A stretch of 64,000 bases of DNA from NCBI GenBank assembly GCA_050305635.1, contig JBNLFS010000122.1, forward strand, positions 13,655 to 77,654, given 5' to 3'. Below the pieces are notes generated by a model. The model was given only the letters and a program-made list of their open reading frames with translations, was not told the origin of the DNA and ran no database searches. Below are positions 26,759-34,961 of this stretch, piece by piece. Position numbers and translations under genes: made by a program. The stretch comes from Thiodiazotropha sp050305635. Lineage in GTDB: Bacteria > Pseudomonadota > Gammaproteobacteria > Chromatiales > Chromatiaceae. The first letter of the stretch is position 1, and each line of letters opens with the position of its first letter.

Positions 26759-28705
26759 ATGTCAGATATCAAGGTCTATCCCGTCCCCGCCGACTTTGCC
26801 GCCCAGGCCAATGTCAACGACGAACAATACCAGGCCATGTACCAACAATCCGTATCGGACCCGGAGGGCTTTTGGGCCGAACAAGCGGACAAGTACCTTA
26901 CCTGGTTCAAAAAATGGGACAAAGTGTTGGACTGGAGTTTCAACAAAGACGATCTGCACATCAACTGGTTCAAGGGCGCCAAACTGAATGTCTCCTACAA
27001 CTGTCTGGACCGCCACCTGGAAACCCGGGGTGATCAGGTGGCCATCATCTGGGAAGGCGACAACCCGCAAGAGGACCGCAAGATCACCTACCGTGAACTG
27101 CACGAAGAGGTCAACAGGTTCGCCAACGTACTGAAGGCTCGCGGCGTGAACAAAGGCGATCGGGTCTCCCTCTATCTGCCGATGATCCCTGAGGCCGCGG
27201 TCGCCATGCTGGCCTGCACCCGTATCGGTGCGGTCCACTCCATCGTCTTCGGCGGCTTCTCACCCGATGCTCTGCGCGACCGTATCCTCGACTCCGACTG
27301 CAAAGTGGTGATCACCTCCGACCAGTCCATGCGCGGCGGCAAGAAAGTTCCGTTGAAAGCCAACGCCGACAAGGCCATCGCCCAGTGTCCCAATGTGCAT
27401 ACCTGCCTGGTGGTTCAGCGTGGCGGCGATCCCGTGGAATGGAACGACCAACGCGATGTGTGGTATCACGAAGCGATGGCCGAAGTCTCCGCCGACTGCC
27501 CGGCCGAGGAGATGGATGCTGATGATCCTTTGTTCATCCTCTACACCTCCGGTTCCACCGGCAAGCCCAAGGGCGTGCTGCACACCACCGGCGGCTACCT
27601 GCTGCAGGCAGCCATGACCCACAAGCTGGTGTTCGACTACAAGGATGGGGAGGTCTACTGGTGCACCGCTGACGTGGGCTGGGTTACCGGCCACACCTAC
27701 ATCGTCTATGGCCCGCTGACCAACGGCGCCATCAGCGTGATGTTCGAAGGCATCCCAACCTACCCCAGCATCTCCCGTTTCTGGGACGTATGCGACAAGC
27801 ACAACGTGGCCACCTTCTACACCGCACCGACCGCGATCCGCTCCCTCATGGGCGCCGGTGAAGAGCCGGTAAAGAAGACCAGCCGCAAGAGCCTGCGCCT
27901 GCTCGGCACGGTGGGTGAACCGATCAATCCCGAGGCCTGGGAGTGGTACTACCGTGTGGTGGGTGAAGAGCGTTGTCCCATTGTCGATACCTGGTGGCAA
28001 ACCGAGACCGGCGCACACATGCTGACGCCGCTGCCCGGCGCAACTCCGCTCAAACCGGGCTCCGCCACCCGCCCCTTCTTCGGCGTACTTCCGGTACTGC
28101 TGAATGATCAGGGCGAAGAGATCTCGGGTAACCCGGCTGAAGGTAATCTGGCGATCAAACATCCCTGGCCTTCCATGATGCGCACGGTCTATGGCGACCA
28201 CAAACGCTTCTACGAAACCTATTTCGCCATGTACCCGGGTTACTATTTTACGGGTGACGGCGCCCGTCGCGACGAGGACGGCTACTACTGGATCACCGGC
28301 CGAGTCGACGACGTACTCAATGTCTCCGGTCACCGTTTGGGCACCGCCGAGATCGAATCGGCCCTGGTGCTGCATGACTCAGTTGCTGAAGCGGCAGTCG
28401 TCGGTTACCCCCATGACCTGACCGGTCAGGGTATCTACGCCTATGTCACCCTGATGACCGGTGTGCAGGGCACCGATGAGTTGAAGGCGGACCTGGTGAA
28501 TCTGGTGCGCAAGGAAATCGGTCCCATCGCCAAGGTCAACATCATCCAATGGGCGCCGGGTCTGCCCAAGACCCGTTCCGGCAAGATCATGCGCCGTATC
28601 CTGCGCAAGATCGCGGCCAACGAGCTGGAGAGTCTCGGCGATACGTCCACACTGGCCGATCCCAGTGTGGTCGACCACCTGATCGATAACCGGGAAAACA
28701 AATAA
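26759..28705 (+). CDS. acs: Acetyl-CoA synthetase (AMP-forming)
   Basis: Acs makes acetyl-CoA from acetate, ATP and CoA in the cytoplasm, the high-affinity acetate-scavenging route. The 648-residue protein has full length. It shows the ATP-binding loop YTSGSTGKPKGVLHTTGG, the WWQTETG motif, the hinge region YYWITGRVDDVLNVSGHR and the C-terminal PKTRSGKIMRR whose lysine is acetylated by Pat in other bacteria. The start at 26759 follows a GAGGAGC ribosome binding site. It completes the acetate block of symporter, DUF294 protein and exonuclease, and the kinase-regulator pair upstream is a candidate controller. Confidence 0.98.
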   Translation: MSDIKVYPVPADFAAQANVNDEQYQAMYQQSVSDPEGFWAEQADKYLTWFKKWDKVLDWSFNKDDLHINWFKGAKLNVSYNCLDRHLETRGDQVAIIWEGDNPQEDRKITYRELHEEVNRFANVLKARGVNKGDRVSLYLPMIPEAAVAMLACTRIGAVHSIVFGGFSPDALRDRILDSDCKVVITSDQSMRGGKKVPLKANADKAIAQCPNVHTCLVVQRGGDPVEWNDQRDVWYHEAMAEVSADCPAEEMDADDPLFILYTSGSTGKPKGVLHTTGGYLLQAAMTHKLVFDYKDGEVYWCTADVGWVTGHTYIVYGPLTNGAISVMFEGIPTYPSISRFWDVCDKHNVATFYTAPTAIRSLMGAGEEPVKKTSRKSLRLLGTVGEPINPEAWEWYYRVVGEERCPIVDTWWQTETGAHMLTPLPGATPLKPGSATRPFFGVLPVLLNDQGEEISGNPAEGNLAIKHPWPSMMRTVYGDHKRFYETYFAMYPGYYFTGDGARRDEDGYYWITGRVDDVLNVSGHRLGTAEIESALVLHDSVAEAAVVGYPHDLTGQGIYAYVTLMTGVQGTDELKADLVNLVRKEIGPIAKVNIIQWAPGLPKTRSGKIMRRILRKIAANELESLGDTSTLADPSVVDHLIDNRENK

Positions 28706-28706
28706 A

Positions 28707-28743
28707 CGGGCCATCGACACAGATGGCCCGGCCCCCTGTGTCG
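28707..28743 (+). terminator. Two overlapping stem-loops after acs
   Basis: Stem 1 pairs CGGGCCATC (28707-28715) with GATGGCCCG (28722-28730). Stem 2 pairs CGACACAG (28715-28722) with CTGTGTCG (28736-28743) and is followed by ATAATTTT. They cannot both form. The second with its T-rich tail is terminator-like. They begin 2 bp after the acs stop. Confidence 0.6.
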
Positions 28744-28746
28744 ATA

Positions 28747-28882
28747 ATTTTGAATTGTGAATTGTGAATTTTTAATTGTGGTGCGCTTCGCGCGCTTTGT
28801 TTGATGACAAATTCTAATTCAATTCAGCGTGCGCCCCGCGCACACATCAATTCAAAATTCATAATTCATAATTAAAAATTCG
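28747..28882. repeat. AT-rich inverted repeat with GC-rich centre
   Basis: Outer arms rich in GAATT / AATTC repeats (28747-28780 and about 28848-28882) flank TGCGCTTCGCGCGC and TGCGCCCCGCGCAC cores. The structure can form a long hairpin and resembles 20689-20832 and the short stretch at 4795-4840. It looks like a dispersed noncoding element. Confidence 0.65.
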
Positions 28883-28889
28883 AATAAGC

Positions 28890-29444
28890 ATGAAGTTAAA
28901 CCCGCTCTACAAACGCCTGATGGCCTTCATCATCGTCATCGCCCCCATCTACTGGCTGATCTTTACCGAAGACGGTCAACGCCGCACCGACTCGGTGGTG
29001 CTGTTCCTCTGGGGAGAAGATGAGATCAAGTTCAATCTGCAGGCATTGGATGACCGATTCACCGAACAGGAACTGCATCAGGTTTTCCCCGACATCGATT
29101 GGAAGTGTCAGGATACCCCTACCGACTTCGGCAACCGTCTGTGCGCGGCGAAGATTGGCATTTTCAACGGAGTACCGGCGCATTTCATCGCGGTCTACTT
29201 TCGCGATGAGTGGATCAATGGAGCACGGATCGGCTATCGCCGCATCTACCATGACCAGTTGATTCAGCAACTTCTGCAGCAGATGGGGCAACCGGTGCGG
29301 GAAAACGCAGACACCCCGGGGGGCGACCGGGAAGTGATCCTGCGCTGGGATACCAGCCGGGGTAACGTACTACTCAAACAGATCTTGAAAGAGGCTGAAG
29401 AGCCCGCTCTGTTGTGGCTGCCTTACAGGGCCTCAGCGCCCTGA
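28890..29444 (+). CDS. Membrane-anchored protein of unknown function
   Basis: The 184-residue protein has one N-terminal TM helix (about 10-26, LMAFIIVIAPIYWLIF) and a soluble, probably periplasmic, domain with two cysteines (near 70 and 82) that could form a disulfide. I do not recognise the family. It has no obvious ribosome binding site; the start at 28890 lies directly after an AT-rich inverted repeat. It stands alone between repeats, with acs upstream and a palindromic REP-like pair downstream. The coding bias looks normal, so it is likely a real gene. Confidence 0.65.
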   Translation: MKLNPLYKRLMAFIIVIAPIYWLIFTEDGQRRTDSVVLFLWGEDEIKFNLQALDDRFTEQELHQVFPDIDWKCQDTPTDFGNRLCAAKIGIFNGVPAHFIAVYFRDEWINGARIGYRRIYHDQLIQQLLQQMGQPVRENADTPGGDREVILRWDTSRGNVLLKQILKEAEEPALLWLPYRASAP

Positions 29445-29479
29445 ACCAACGCCATACACCACGCCATTCTCTCTCTACT

Positions 29480-29594
29480 CTCGTTCCCACGCTCCGCGAG
29501 GGAATGCATACACTCACCTTGTGTTGTGTGGATCGATCTCAGTGAGCGGCCCATAAGCCGCAGTCTGCATTCCCACGCAGAGCGTGGGAACGAG
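29480..29594. repeat. REPIN-like inverted palindrome pair
   Basis: CTCGTTCCCACGCTCCGCG at the left (from 29480) is mirrored by the palindrome TTCCCACGC-AGA-GCGTGGGAA followed by CGAG at the right (ending 29594). The same motif pair occurs in both copies of the 4851-5400 duplication, so it is a dispersed family in this genome. Confidence 0.8.
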
Positions 29595-29630
29595 AACGAG
29601 AAAAAACCTGGGGCGTTCCGAAGGTCGGCT

Positions 29631-30038
29631 TCAATGCCATGAGTTTGTGCCGGATACCATACTAAAACCATGAAAGGACTCCGCGAGGAATCGCTTGAAG
29701 TGGTTCATCACCGGCTTGGGTATATGCTTTTCAGCATATTCATGCAGTTCATGCACCCGGGCGTTCATCAGCGGATCGTCCTGCTCCCGAACCCGGTCGA
29801 TAGTCTGATGCACGGTTTCATCGAAGATCCTGCCGCCACGATCACGGACCACTGAATAGATCGCCATCCAGGCCAACTGCTCTTCCAGGTCCAGTTTGCA
29901 CTGATTATCCAGGATCGCCAGCATGGTTGCCGTTACACAGTCAATCTGTATCGGATCGAGTACCACTTTTTCGATACCGACGGCGGCCGGATGAGGTGCG
30001 TCCAATGGGGTGCCGGTATGTTTCGCTAACATGGTCAT
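29631..30038 (-). CDS. Hypothetical soluble protein
   Basis: The ATG at 30038, with AAGGG six bases upstream, gives 135 residues; two codons earlier another ATG has no room for a ribosome binding site. The protein is predicted mostly helical and polar with no signal peptide or membrane segment. HELHEYAEKHIPKPVMNHF near the C-terminus is rich in His, and there is one cluster DPIQIDCVTATML. I do not recognise the family. It lies between a REPIN-like pair and a 145-bp MITE-like element, so it may be an accessory gene. Confidence 0.55.
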   Translation of the reverse strand: MTMLAKHTGTPLDAPHPAAVGIEKVVLDPIQIDCVTATMLAILDNQCKLDLEEQLAWMAIYSVVRDRGGRIFDETVHQTIDRVREQDDPLMNARVHELHEYAEKHIPKPVMNHFKRFLAESFHGFSMVSGTNSWH

Positions 30039-30048
30039 ATCCATCCCT

Positions 30049-30193
30049 TAACAGACTGTTGAGATGCCACTCAGATGGTACGACTCAGCATTGAAGTCGT
30101 CTCAAAATGCACATTAACCGGGTAAACTGCGCCTGTTCGGCGAATTCCGCCTTGCCTCGTACACATCTGAGCGAATTACAACAGCCTGCTAAT
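30049..30193. repeat. MITE-like element, about 145 bp
   Basis: Terminal inverted repeats of the form TTAACAGACTGTTG...CAACAGCCTGCTAA, extended inward by CACTCAGATG / CATCTGAGCG, bound a 145-bp noncoding sequence. Related elements of the same size lie at 45188-45333 and 46778-46916. No transposase is inside, so this is a non-autonomous or REP-type element. Confidence 0.78.
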
Positions 30194-30288
30194 TAGTCCT
30201 TTAGTTAGAAGACGTCCAATCGACGCCTCAAGGGGGTCATTCCGATTCCTGTCGGAACCCTGCTGTGGCAACAGAAAGCGGCTCAACT

Positions 30289-30744
30289 CTATGACTGCAC
30301 GTGCCGCAACACGTTCAGGTTCATTTCAAGCCAGCCCTCTCGCCGATAAAAATCAAGAGCCGCACGGTTGTCCCGGTCAGCCACTAACTGCAGTCTGGAA
30401 ATATTACTGGCCGCGCACCAATCCTGCAAATGCCCGAGGAGCGTTCTGCCAATGCCCTGACCACGGTATGCCGCATCCACCACCACGTCCTCCACCCAGG
30501 CAACAACGCCACCCTCCGCGGTGGAGATCACCCGCTGCACGGTCGCCATCGCTACCACCCTGTCCTCGATTACCGCCACGAAGACCTGCGCGGATTCTGA
30601 TGCGAGCAACAGTTCCAGTCCGGCACGTTGCCGTTTGGGATCGACGTCGAAATCCCGCTCCAGGGCGAACAATTGGGTCAGCAGGCGGATCATGCCATCG
30701 AGATCCCCGGCCTGGGCGGTTCTGAGGACATACGCTTCAGGCAT
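30289..30744 (-). CDS. GNAT-family N-acetyltransferase
   Basis: This acetyl-CoA-dependent acetyltransferase has an unknown substrate. Starting at the ATG at 30744 (GGGAAG seven bases upstream; a GTG two codons earlier is too close to it) it has 151 residues. The acetyl-CoA binding motif A is VVDAAYRGQGIGRTLLGHL with the Q/RGxGxG core, preceded by the beta-strand WVEDVVV and followed by the typical RREGW end. It is a single-domain protein. The gene is monocistronic, between a MITE-like element and the lipoprotein/protease pair. Confidence 0.88.
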   Translation of the reverse strand: MPEAYVLRTAQAGDLDGMIRLLTQLFALERDFDVDPKRQRAGLELLLASESAQVFVAVIEDRVVAMATVQRVISTAEGGVVAWVEDVVVDAAYRGQGIGRTLLGHLQDWCAASNISRLQLVADRDNRAALDFYRREGWLEMNLNVLRHVQS

Positions 30745-30910
30745 GGCCACACTTCCCTAGCGAGCCAGGGTAATACGCATGGCGGACCCGCAGGGTGAAT
30801 CCCGAAACAGGAAAGGAATCTGCAGATAACCGGGATCCCCCCGGGACGTATTTGTCGTCCCAAGAGAAACCCGGCAATAGAGGTAACTTCATCGCAGGCG
30901 GCTCAACGCC

Positions 30911-31408
30911 TCAGGGAAGATCCAGGCTGTGGACCACAACTCCGGACTCATCAACGGCTTCCAGTCGCTTATAGTCCCCTTTCTCAACCTTAAGATAGAG
31001 GCAGGGATAGCTGATCATCTGCGCCTGCACACTGCCTGGTGCAGGTTCGATCCACTGCAGTGCGAAACGGGCGGTTTGATCCGAAATGACCAGCTTGTCC
31101 GATACCAGTTTCAGCCCGTATCCCGCCGAGGGCTTGGATCCCATATCCACCCGCACCGTCCAGAAACCGTCATCTTCCTGGGACGACTCATCAGCCGGGT
31201 TCAAGGATTTGTTGCTCAGTACCACGCCGGCGCCTGTGCTGCGGATGATCGGGCCTGTGACCAGCGCCATCCCGGGTGACTGTACCTGGCGGCAAACCGC
31301 CCCATCCTCCATAACGGAAACAGTTTTCGTCAGCGTGTTACAGCCGCTCATGGTTCCCACCAGAGTCGTGATCGCGAGCCATTTCAGAACGTTGTTAACC
31401 ATTGGCAT
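30911..31408 (-). CDS. PrcB_C-like lipoprotein paired with the S8 protease
   Basis: The 165-residue protein has a lipoprotein signal peptide ending in the lipobox VGTMSGC (Cys near residue 23). The C-terminal part, with SAGYGLKL, APGSVQAQMISYPCLYLKVEKGD, resembles the PrcB_C fold found in a subunit of a bacterial dentilisin-type protease complex; this match is by eye. The ATG at 31408 is best placed, 9 bp after a GGAG sequence at the end of the protease gene; a GTG touches the protease stop. The tight coupling suggests it is an inhibitor, chaperone or accessory of the protease. Outer-membrane location is likely. Confidence 0.7.
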   Translation of the reverse strand: MPMVNNVLKWLAITTLVGTMSGCNTLTKTVSVMEDGAVCRQVQSPGMALVTGPIIRSTGAGVVLSNKSLNPADESSQEDDGFWTVRVDMGSKPSAGYGLKLVSDKLVISDQTARFALQWIEPAPGSVQAQMISYPCLYLKVEKGDYKRLEAVDESGVVVHSLDLP

Positions 31409-31414
31409 CGGCAC

Positions 31415-34024
31415 TTACTCCGTACTCTTTCGCGGATAGATCATCACGGCCGGCCCCGTTTCAGTAACACTCGCGCCGGTCGGCGACTGGTACTCGAAGG
31501 AGGTCGTAAAGTCGAGATTGCTGAGACTGGCGGAACCAATGGTGATCACGCTCGGTTGCGAAAGGGTCGGGTAGGCGCCACAGGACTCACCCGCATCACA
31601 GATGAGGTTATCCATGTCCATATCAGAACCCGCAACCAGGACGTAGTTGCCCGCAGGCACCCCGGAGAAGCTGTAGTTTGCCGTACTCCCCTCTGCTTCC
31701 ACCTCGGCCTGCATTACCGGAACGTTGGTTGCATTGTTGATCAGCAGGATGTAATGCCGCCCCGCGTCGCCGGAAATGGTGGTATCCGAGACCTGCATGA
31801 TGACATCCACATCCACGGTCGAAACGCCGGACACCACCCGAACCACACCGGAATAGGTCGCAGGCGCAAGACCACTGCGATTGACCGTAAGGGTGTAGGT
31901 GCCCAGACCGGAAGCGTCAACCTGGCCGGGGCTGACCGACAACCAGGCGATGTTCTCCGAAACCGTCACAGTGCCCACATCACCGCCCAGGGCCTCTATG
32001 TAGAGGGTGTTGCTCTGCAGGGTACTTGCGAAGTTCAGAGTCCTGGGATTCACACTCAGGGTCGGATCGGTGGGCGTCGTGCCGCCGCCGTTACGCTGTT
32101 GTGCGGCCTGCACCGCCTTGAAAGCATCGATCAGTCCGTAACCGTAGAGGTCGTCACGCCCGGCATTGCCGATATCCGTGGTCAGTTCGCCACCGCTCAG
32201 CATACTGTCGAATATGGCCGGAGTAAGCCCTGAGTAGACGGATTTCATGAGCGCCACGACACCCGCCACATGGGGTGACGCCATGGAGGTACCCTGGTAG
32301 AACGAATAGACATACTGTTTTGGATTTTGGGAATCATCGGCGATGATGCTGAGCACACCGTCCGCATATCCGTCACCATTGAGATCCGCCTGGGTATCGC
32401 CACCGGGTGCCGCGATATCCACCTCGGTACCGTAGTTCGAGTATGGCGCGCGCTGACGATTCTGATCGACGGCGCTCACCGAAACCACACCGGGATAAGA
32501 GGCGGGGTAACTCAACTGGGAGGTGTTTTCGTTACCTGCCGCGGCAATAATGATCACACCCGCATTGCGTGCGGCCGCAATGGCGTTTTGCGAGGTCTCG
32601 TTCGCGGAACCGCCGCCGAGACTCATGTTGATGATATCCGCACGCTGGGCCGGCACGGTACCCGAATCATTCGACAGGCCCGCAGCGTAGAGGATGCCCT
32701 GCGCCACATCGTAGGTCGAACCACCCCCCACGCCAAGAACACGAATCGGCATCACACTGACATTCCAGGCCACACCGGCCACACCGATGGAGTTGTTGGT
32801 GTTGGCCGCGACGGTACCTGCGACATGGGTGCCATGGAAGGAAGAGGCATTGCCCGCCTGCACCGAATCACCCACGTCCTCCGGATTGTTATCGATACCG
32901 TCGCCATCCCCGGAAATGTCCGTGGTGGAAATGAAATCGTAACCATAGACCAGACGTGCGGGGGTATCGGGATGATTGAACAGGATACCGGTATCGATGA
33001 CCGCCACGATCACGTTACTGCTGCCGGTCGTGATATCCCAGGTCTGTGGCAGATTGATCTGGTTATAGTGCCATTGCAGGTTGTAGTACTCGTCGTTCGG
33101 CACTGCGCTGGGCTGCAGCATGTAGTTGGGCTCGGCGAACGCCACATCGCCCCGCCCTCTCAATTGCTTGATCGCCATCAAGGTGTCGTACTTCAGCTGG
33201 TTCTTTTCATTCAGACCCGATCCGCTGACCGACTTGGCCGCCACAGAGACCCGGTTGTTGTTCAGGGTCAGCTTCTGCACCCCGAGGCTGTTACCGCCGC
33301 CCTGAGGGAAATTGAACTGGCTCATGGCGGGATCGACGGCGCGGGCCTGCAGCGTGGTATTGTCATTGAACTTCGCCAGCACATCGCCGGGCACGAAATC
33401 GTCGGACAATCTCAATGCACCCGGAGGCAGTGCCGAGGCCGGGGTCAAACCCACTGAGAGCAGGTAGTTCGATGCACCGCTGTAGGCATAGACATTGATG
33501 TAGTACTGGCCATCCGCGGGGACCACGATAGACTCGAATTTATCAGTACCAATGGAGGCATCGACCTGATTGCCATTGCTGTCGTAGAGGAACAGATCCA
33601 GATCGGCGCTGTCCAGATCTCCAATGTTCAGCAACAGGGTCTGACCCGCGGTCAGACTGGCCAGGTAGTAATCGTCACGATCACCACTGGAGAAGGAATT
33701 TCCTGCAACGCCGGTATTCTCTACATTCACATAGCCACCGATGTTAACCGGGTTGGGGACGCTTTGCGCGTTACCCGCAGGATGATTGGGAACCCAGTTC
33801 GTCTCTACATCATTCACGTCACTGTCAGTCACCACATAAGAAGGCACGAGCAAACGACCGCTGATGCTCCCGGTTCCTGTCGAATCGCCGGGATCGCCAC
33901 CACCGTCGTCTCCGTCATCTCCGCCGCCGCCACCGCCGCCGCCGCAGGCTGCTATGATCAGCGCCACCAAGGTTGTGAGGAGGAGTTTAGCGATCAATCG
34001 GGAGGATATTCTTGTCTTCACCAC
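31415..34024 (-). CDS. Subtilisin-like (S8) serine protease lipoprotein
   Basis: The 869-residue secreted protease has a signal peptide with lipobox ALIIAAC followed by a low-complexity Gly/Asp linker (about 28-50). A PPC-type domain lies near 95-195 (DRDDYYLASLTAGQTLLLNI). An inhibitor-like propeptide region (about 225-300, with AEPNYMLQP at its end) precedes the S8 catalytic domain: Asp in VIDTGILFNHPD (about 345), His in FHGTHVAGT (about 397) and Ser in GTSMASPHVAG (about 580). A C-terminal Ig-like BACON-type segment follows (about 650-740). The start is one of two consecutive GTG codons. It is co-transcribed with a PrcB-like lipoprotein. Cell-surface location is inferred. Confidence 0.92.
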   Translation of the reverse strand: MVKTRISSRLIAKLLLTTLVALIIAACGGGGGGGGDDGDDGGGDPGDSTGTGSISGRLLVPSYVVTDSDVNDVETNWVPNHPAGNAQSVPNPVNIGGYVNVENTGVAGNSFSSGDRDDYYLASLTAGQTLLLNIGDLDSADLDLFLYDSNGNQVDASIGTDKFESIVVPADGQYYINVYAYSGASNYLLSVGLTPASALPPGALRLSDDFVPGDVLAKFNDNTTLQARAVDPAMSQFNFPQGGGNSLGVQKLTLNNNRVSVAAKSVSGSGLNEKNQLKYDTLMAIKQLRGRGDVAFAEPNYMLQPSAVPNDEYYNLQWHYNQINLPQTWDITTGSSNVIVAVIDTGILFNHPDTPARLVYGYDFISTTDISGDGDGIDNNPEDVGDSVQAGNASSFHGTHVAGTVAANTNNSIGVAGVAWNVSVMPIRVLGVGGGSTYDVAQGILYAAGLSNDSGTVPAQRADIINMSLGGGSANETSQNAIAAARNAGVIIIAAAGNENTSQLSYPASYPGVVSVSAVDQNRQRAPYSNYGTEVDIAAPGGDTQADLNGDGYADGVLSIIADDSQNPKQYVYSFYQGTSMASPHVAGVVALMKSVYSGLTPAIFDSMLSGGELTTDIGNAGRDDLYGYGLIDAFKAVQAAQQRNGGGTTPTDPTLSVNPRTLNFASTLQSNTLYIEALGGDVGTVTVSENIAWLSVSPGQVDASGLGTYTLTVNRSGLAPATYSGVVRVVSGVSTVDVDVIMQVSDTTISGDAGRHYILLINNATNVPVMQAEVEAEGSTANYSFSGVPAGNYVLVAGSDMDMDNLICDAGESCGAYPTLSQPSVITIGSASLSNLDFTTSFEYQSPTGASVTETGPAVMIYPRKSTE

Positions 34025-34198
34025 GGCAGCCCCTTATGTCTTTTTTCTAGGTGATCCCAATGGATTGTAGTGTAACCGATCCTGCTTTCAATGGTGAATT
34101 TCACTCTTGACCTAGCGCACACAAATGCGCTTCTGTTCGCTGGCTAGATAGTAGGATTCCCGTAATAATGGCGAAATCAAAATCAGGAACGACATGTC

Positions 34199-34705
34199 AT
34201 GGGACGTTACCGCCCTCCTGCGCCCGCCAAATCACCGTACATCACCACAGCCGGCTACGAACGCCTGCGCACGGAGCAGCAGGCGTTGTGGGTACGGCGG
34301 CGCGATGTGACCCAGGCGCTCGCAGCCGCAGCGGCGGAAGGCGATCGGTCAGAAAACGCCGAGTACATCTACCGCAAGAAAGAACTGCGTGAGATCGACC
34401 GGCGGATCCGCTACCTGCAGACGCGGTTACCTGTTCTGAAAGTGGTTGCAAAGCCACCGGACAATCGGCAACAGGTGTTCTTTGCCGCATGGGTGACCCT
34501 TGAAGACGACACCGGAGACACCCACGAATACCGCATCGTGGGACCGGATGAGATCGATCAGCACTCCGGTTACATCAGCCTCGATTCACCTTTGGCCCAG
34601 GCAATGCTGAAGAAGACGCTGGACGACCAGATCGACGTGGAAACACCGGCGGGTATGACCCGTTATTGGATTACCGAAATCCGTTATGCAGACGGTCACG
34701 GATAA
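34199..34705 (+). CDS. greB: Transcription elongation factor GreB
   Basis: GreB is the second RNA polymerase cleavage factor, acting on longer backtracked RNAs. The 168-residue protein has the coiled-coil tip AAAEGDRSENAEYIYRKKELREID with the acidic residues and an extended basic patch, and the C-terminal FKBP-like domain (HEYRIVGPDEIDQHSGYISLDSPLAQAML). The N-terminal YITTAGYERLRTEQQALW is typical of GreB and not GreA. It is divergent from the S8 protease, with 174 bp between. greA is also present in this window. Confidence 0.94.
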   Translation: MGRYRPPAPAKSPYITTAGYERLRTEQQALWVRRRDVTQALAAAAAEGDRSENAEYIYRKKELREIDRRIRYLQTRLPVLKVVAKPPDNRQQVFFAAWVTLEDDTGDTHEYRIVGPDEIDQHSGYISLDSPLAQAMLKKTLDDQIDVETPAGMTRYWITEIRYADGHG

Positions 34706-34840
34706 CCTTCAAATCGCCCGATAGGGAGAACCCCTGAAATCTATCCGATCAGTGTTTCATTAACCTGTAGGATACTCAAACTCTGCAACAGGAGTTCTGT
34801 TTCGCATCGCAGCAATTCATGGATTTCTGGTTATGATTAT

Positions 34841-34920
34841 CCCGGGTTCCGCTGCGCTGCACCCGGGCTACGCAGGTATAACCGTGCTTGTAGCCCGGGT
34901 GAAGCAACGCGTAACCCGGG
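34841..34920. repeat. Inverted pair of CCCGGGTT...CACCCGGGCTAC repeats
   Basis: A left unit at 34841-34871 and a right, inverted unit at 34890-34920 are separated by 18 bp. The right unit, in reverse complement, reads CCCGGGTTACGCGTTGCTTC and then ACCCGGGCTAC. Single direct copies of the same unit lie at 41160-41190 and 41299-41329. The region 34706-34961 between the convergent greB and srkA genes holds nothing else. Confidence 0.85.
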
Positions 34921-34961
34921 AAATGCGGCGCAGCGGAATACAAGAGGCTCTACGCGACGGG

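Noticed and set aside
33930..33950. Frameshift or assembly error at the poly-Gly stretch of the S8 protease
   Set aside because: The GCC-rich run encodes a Gly linker right after the lipobox Cys, a common lipoprotein feature, and the frame stays open through all domains.
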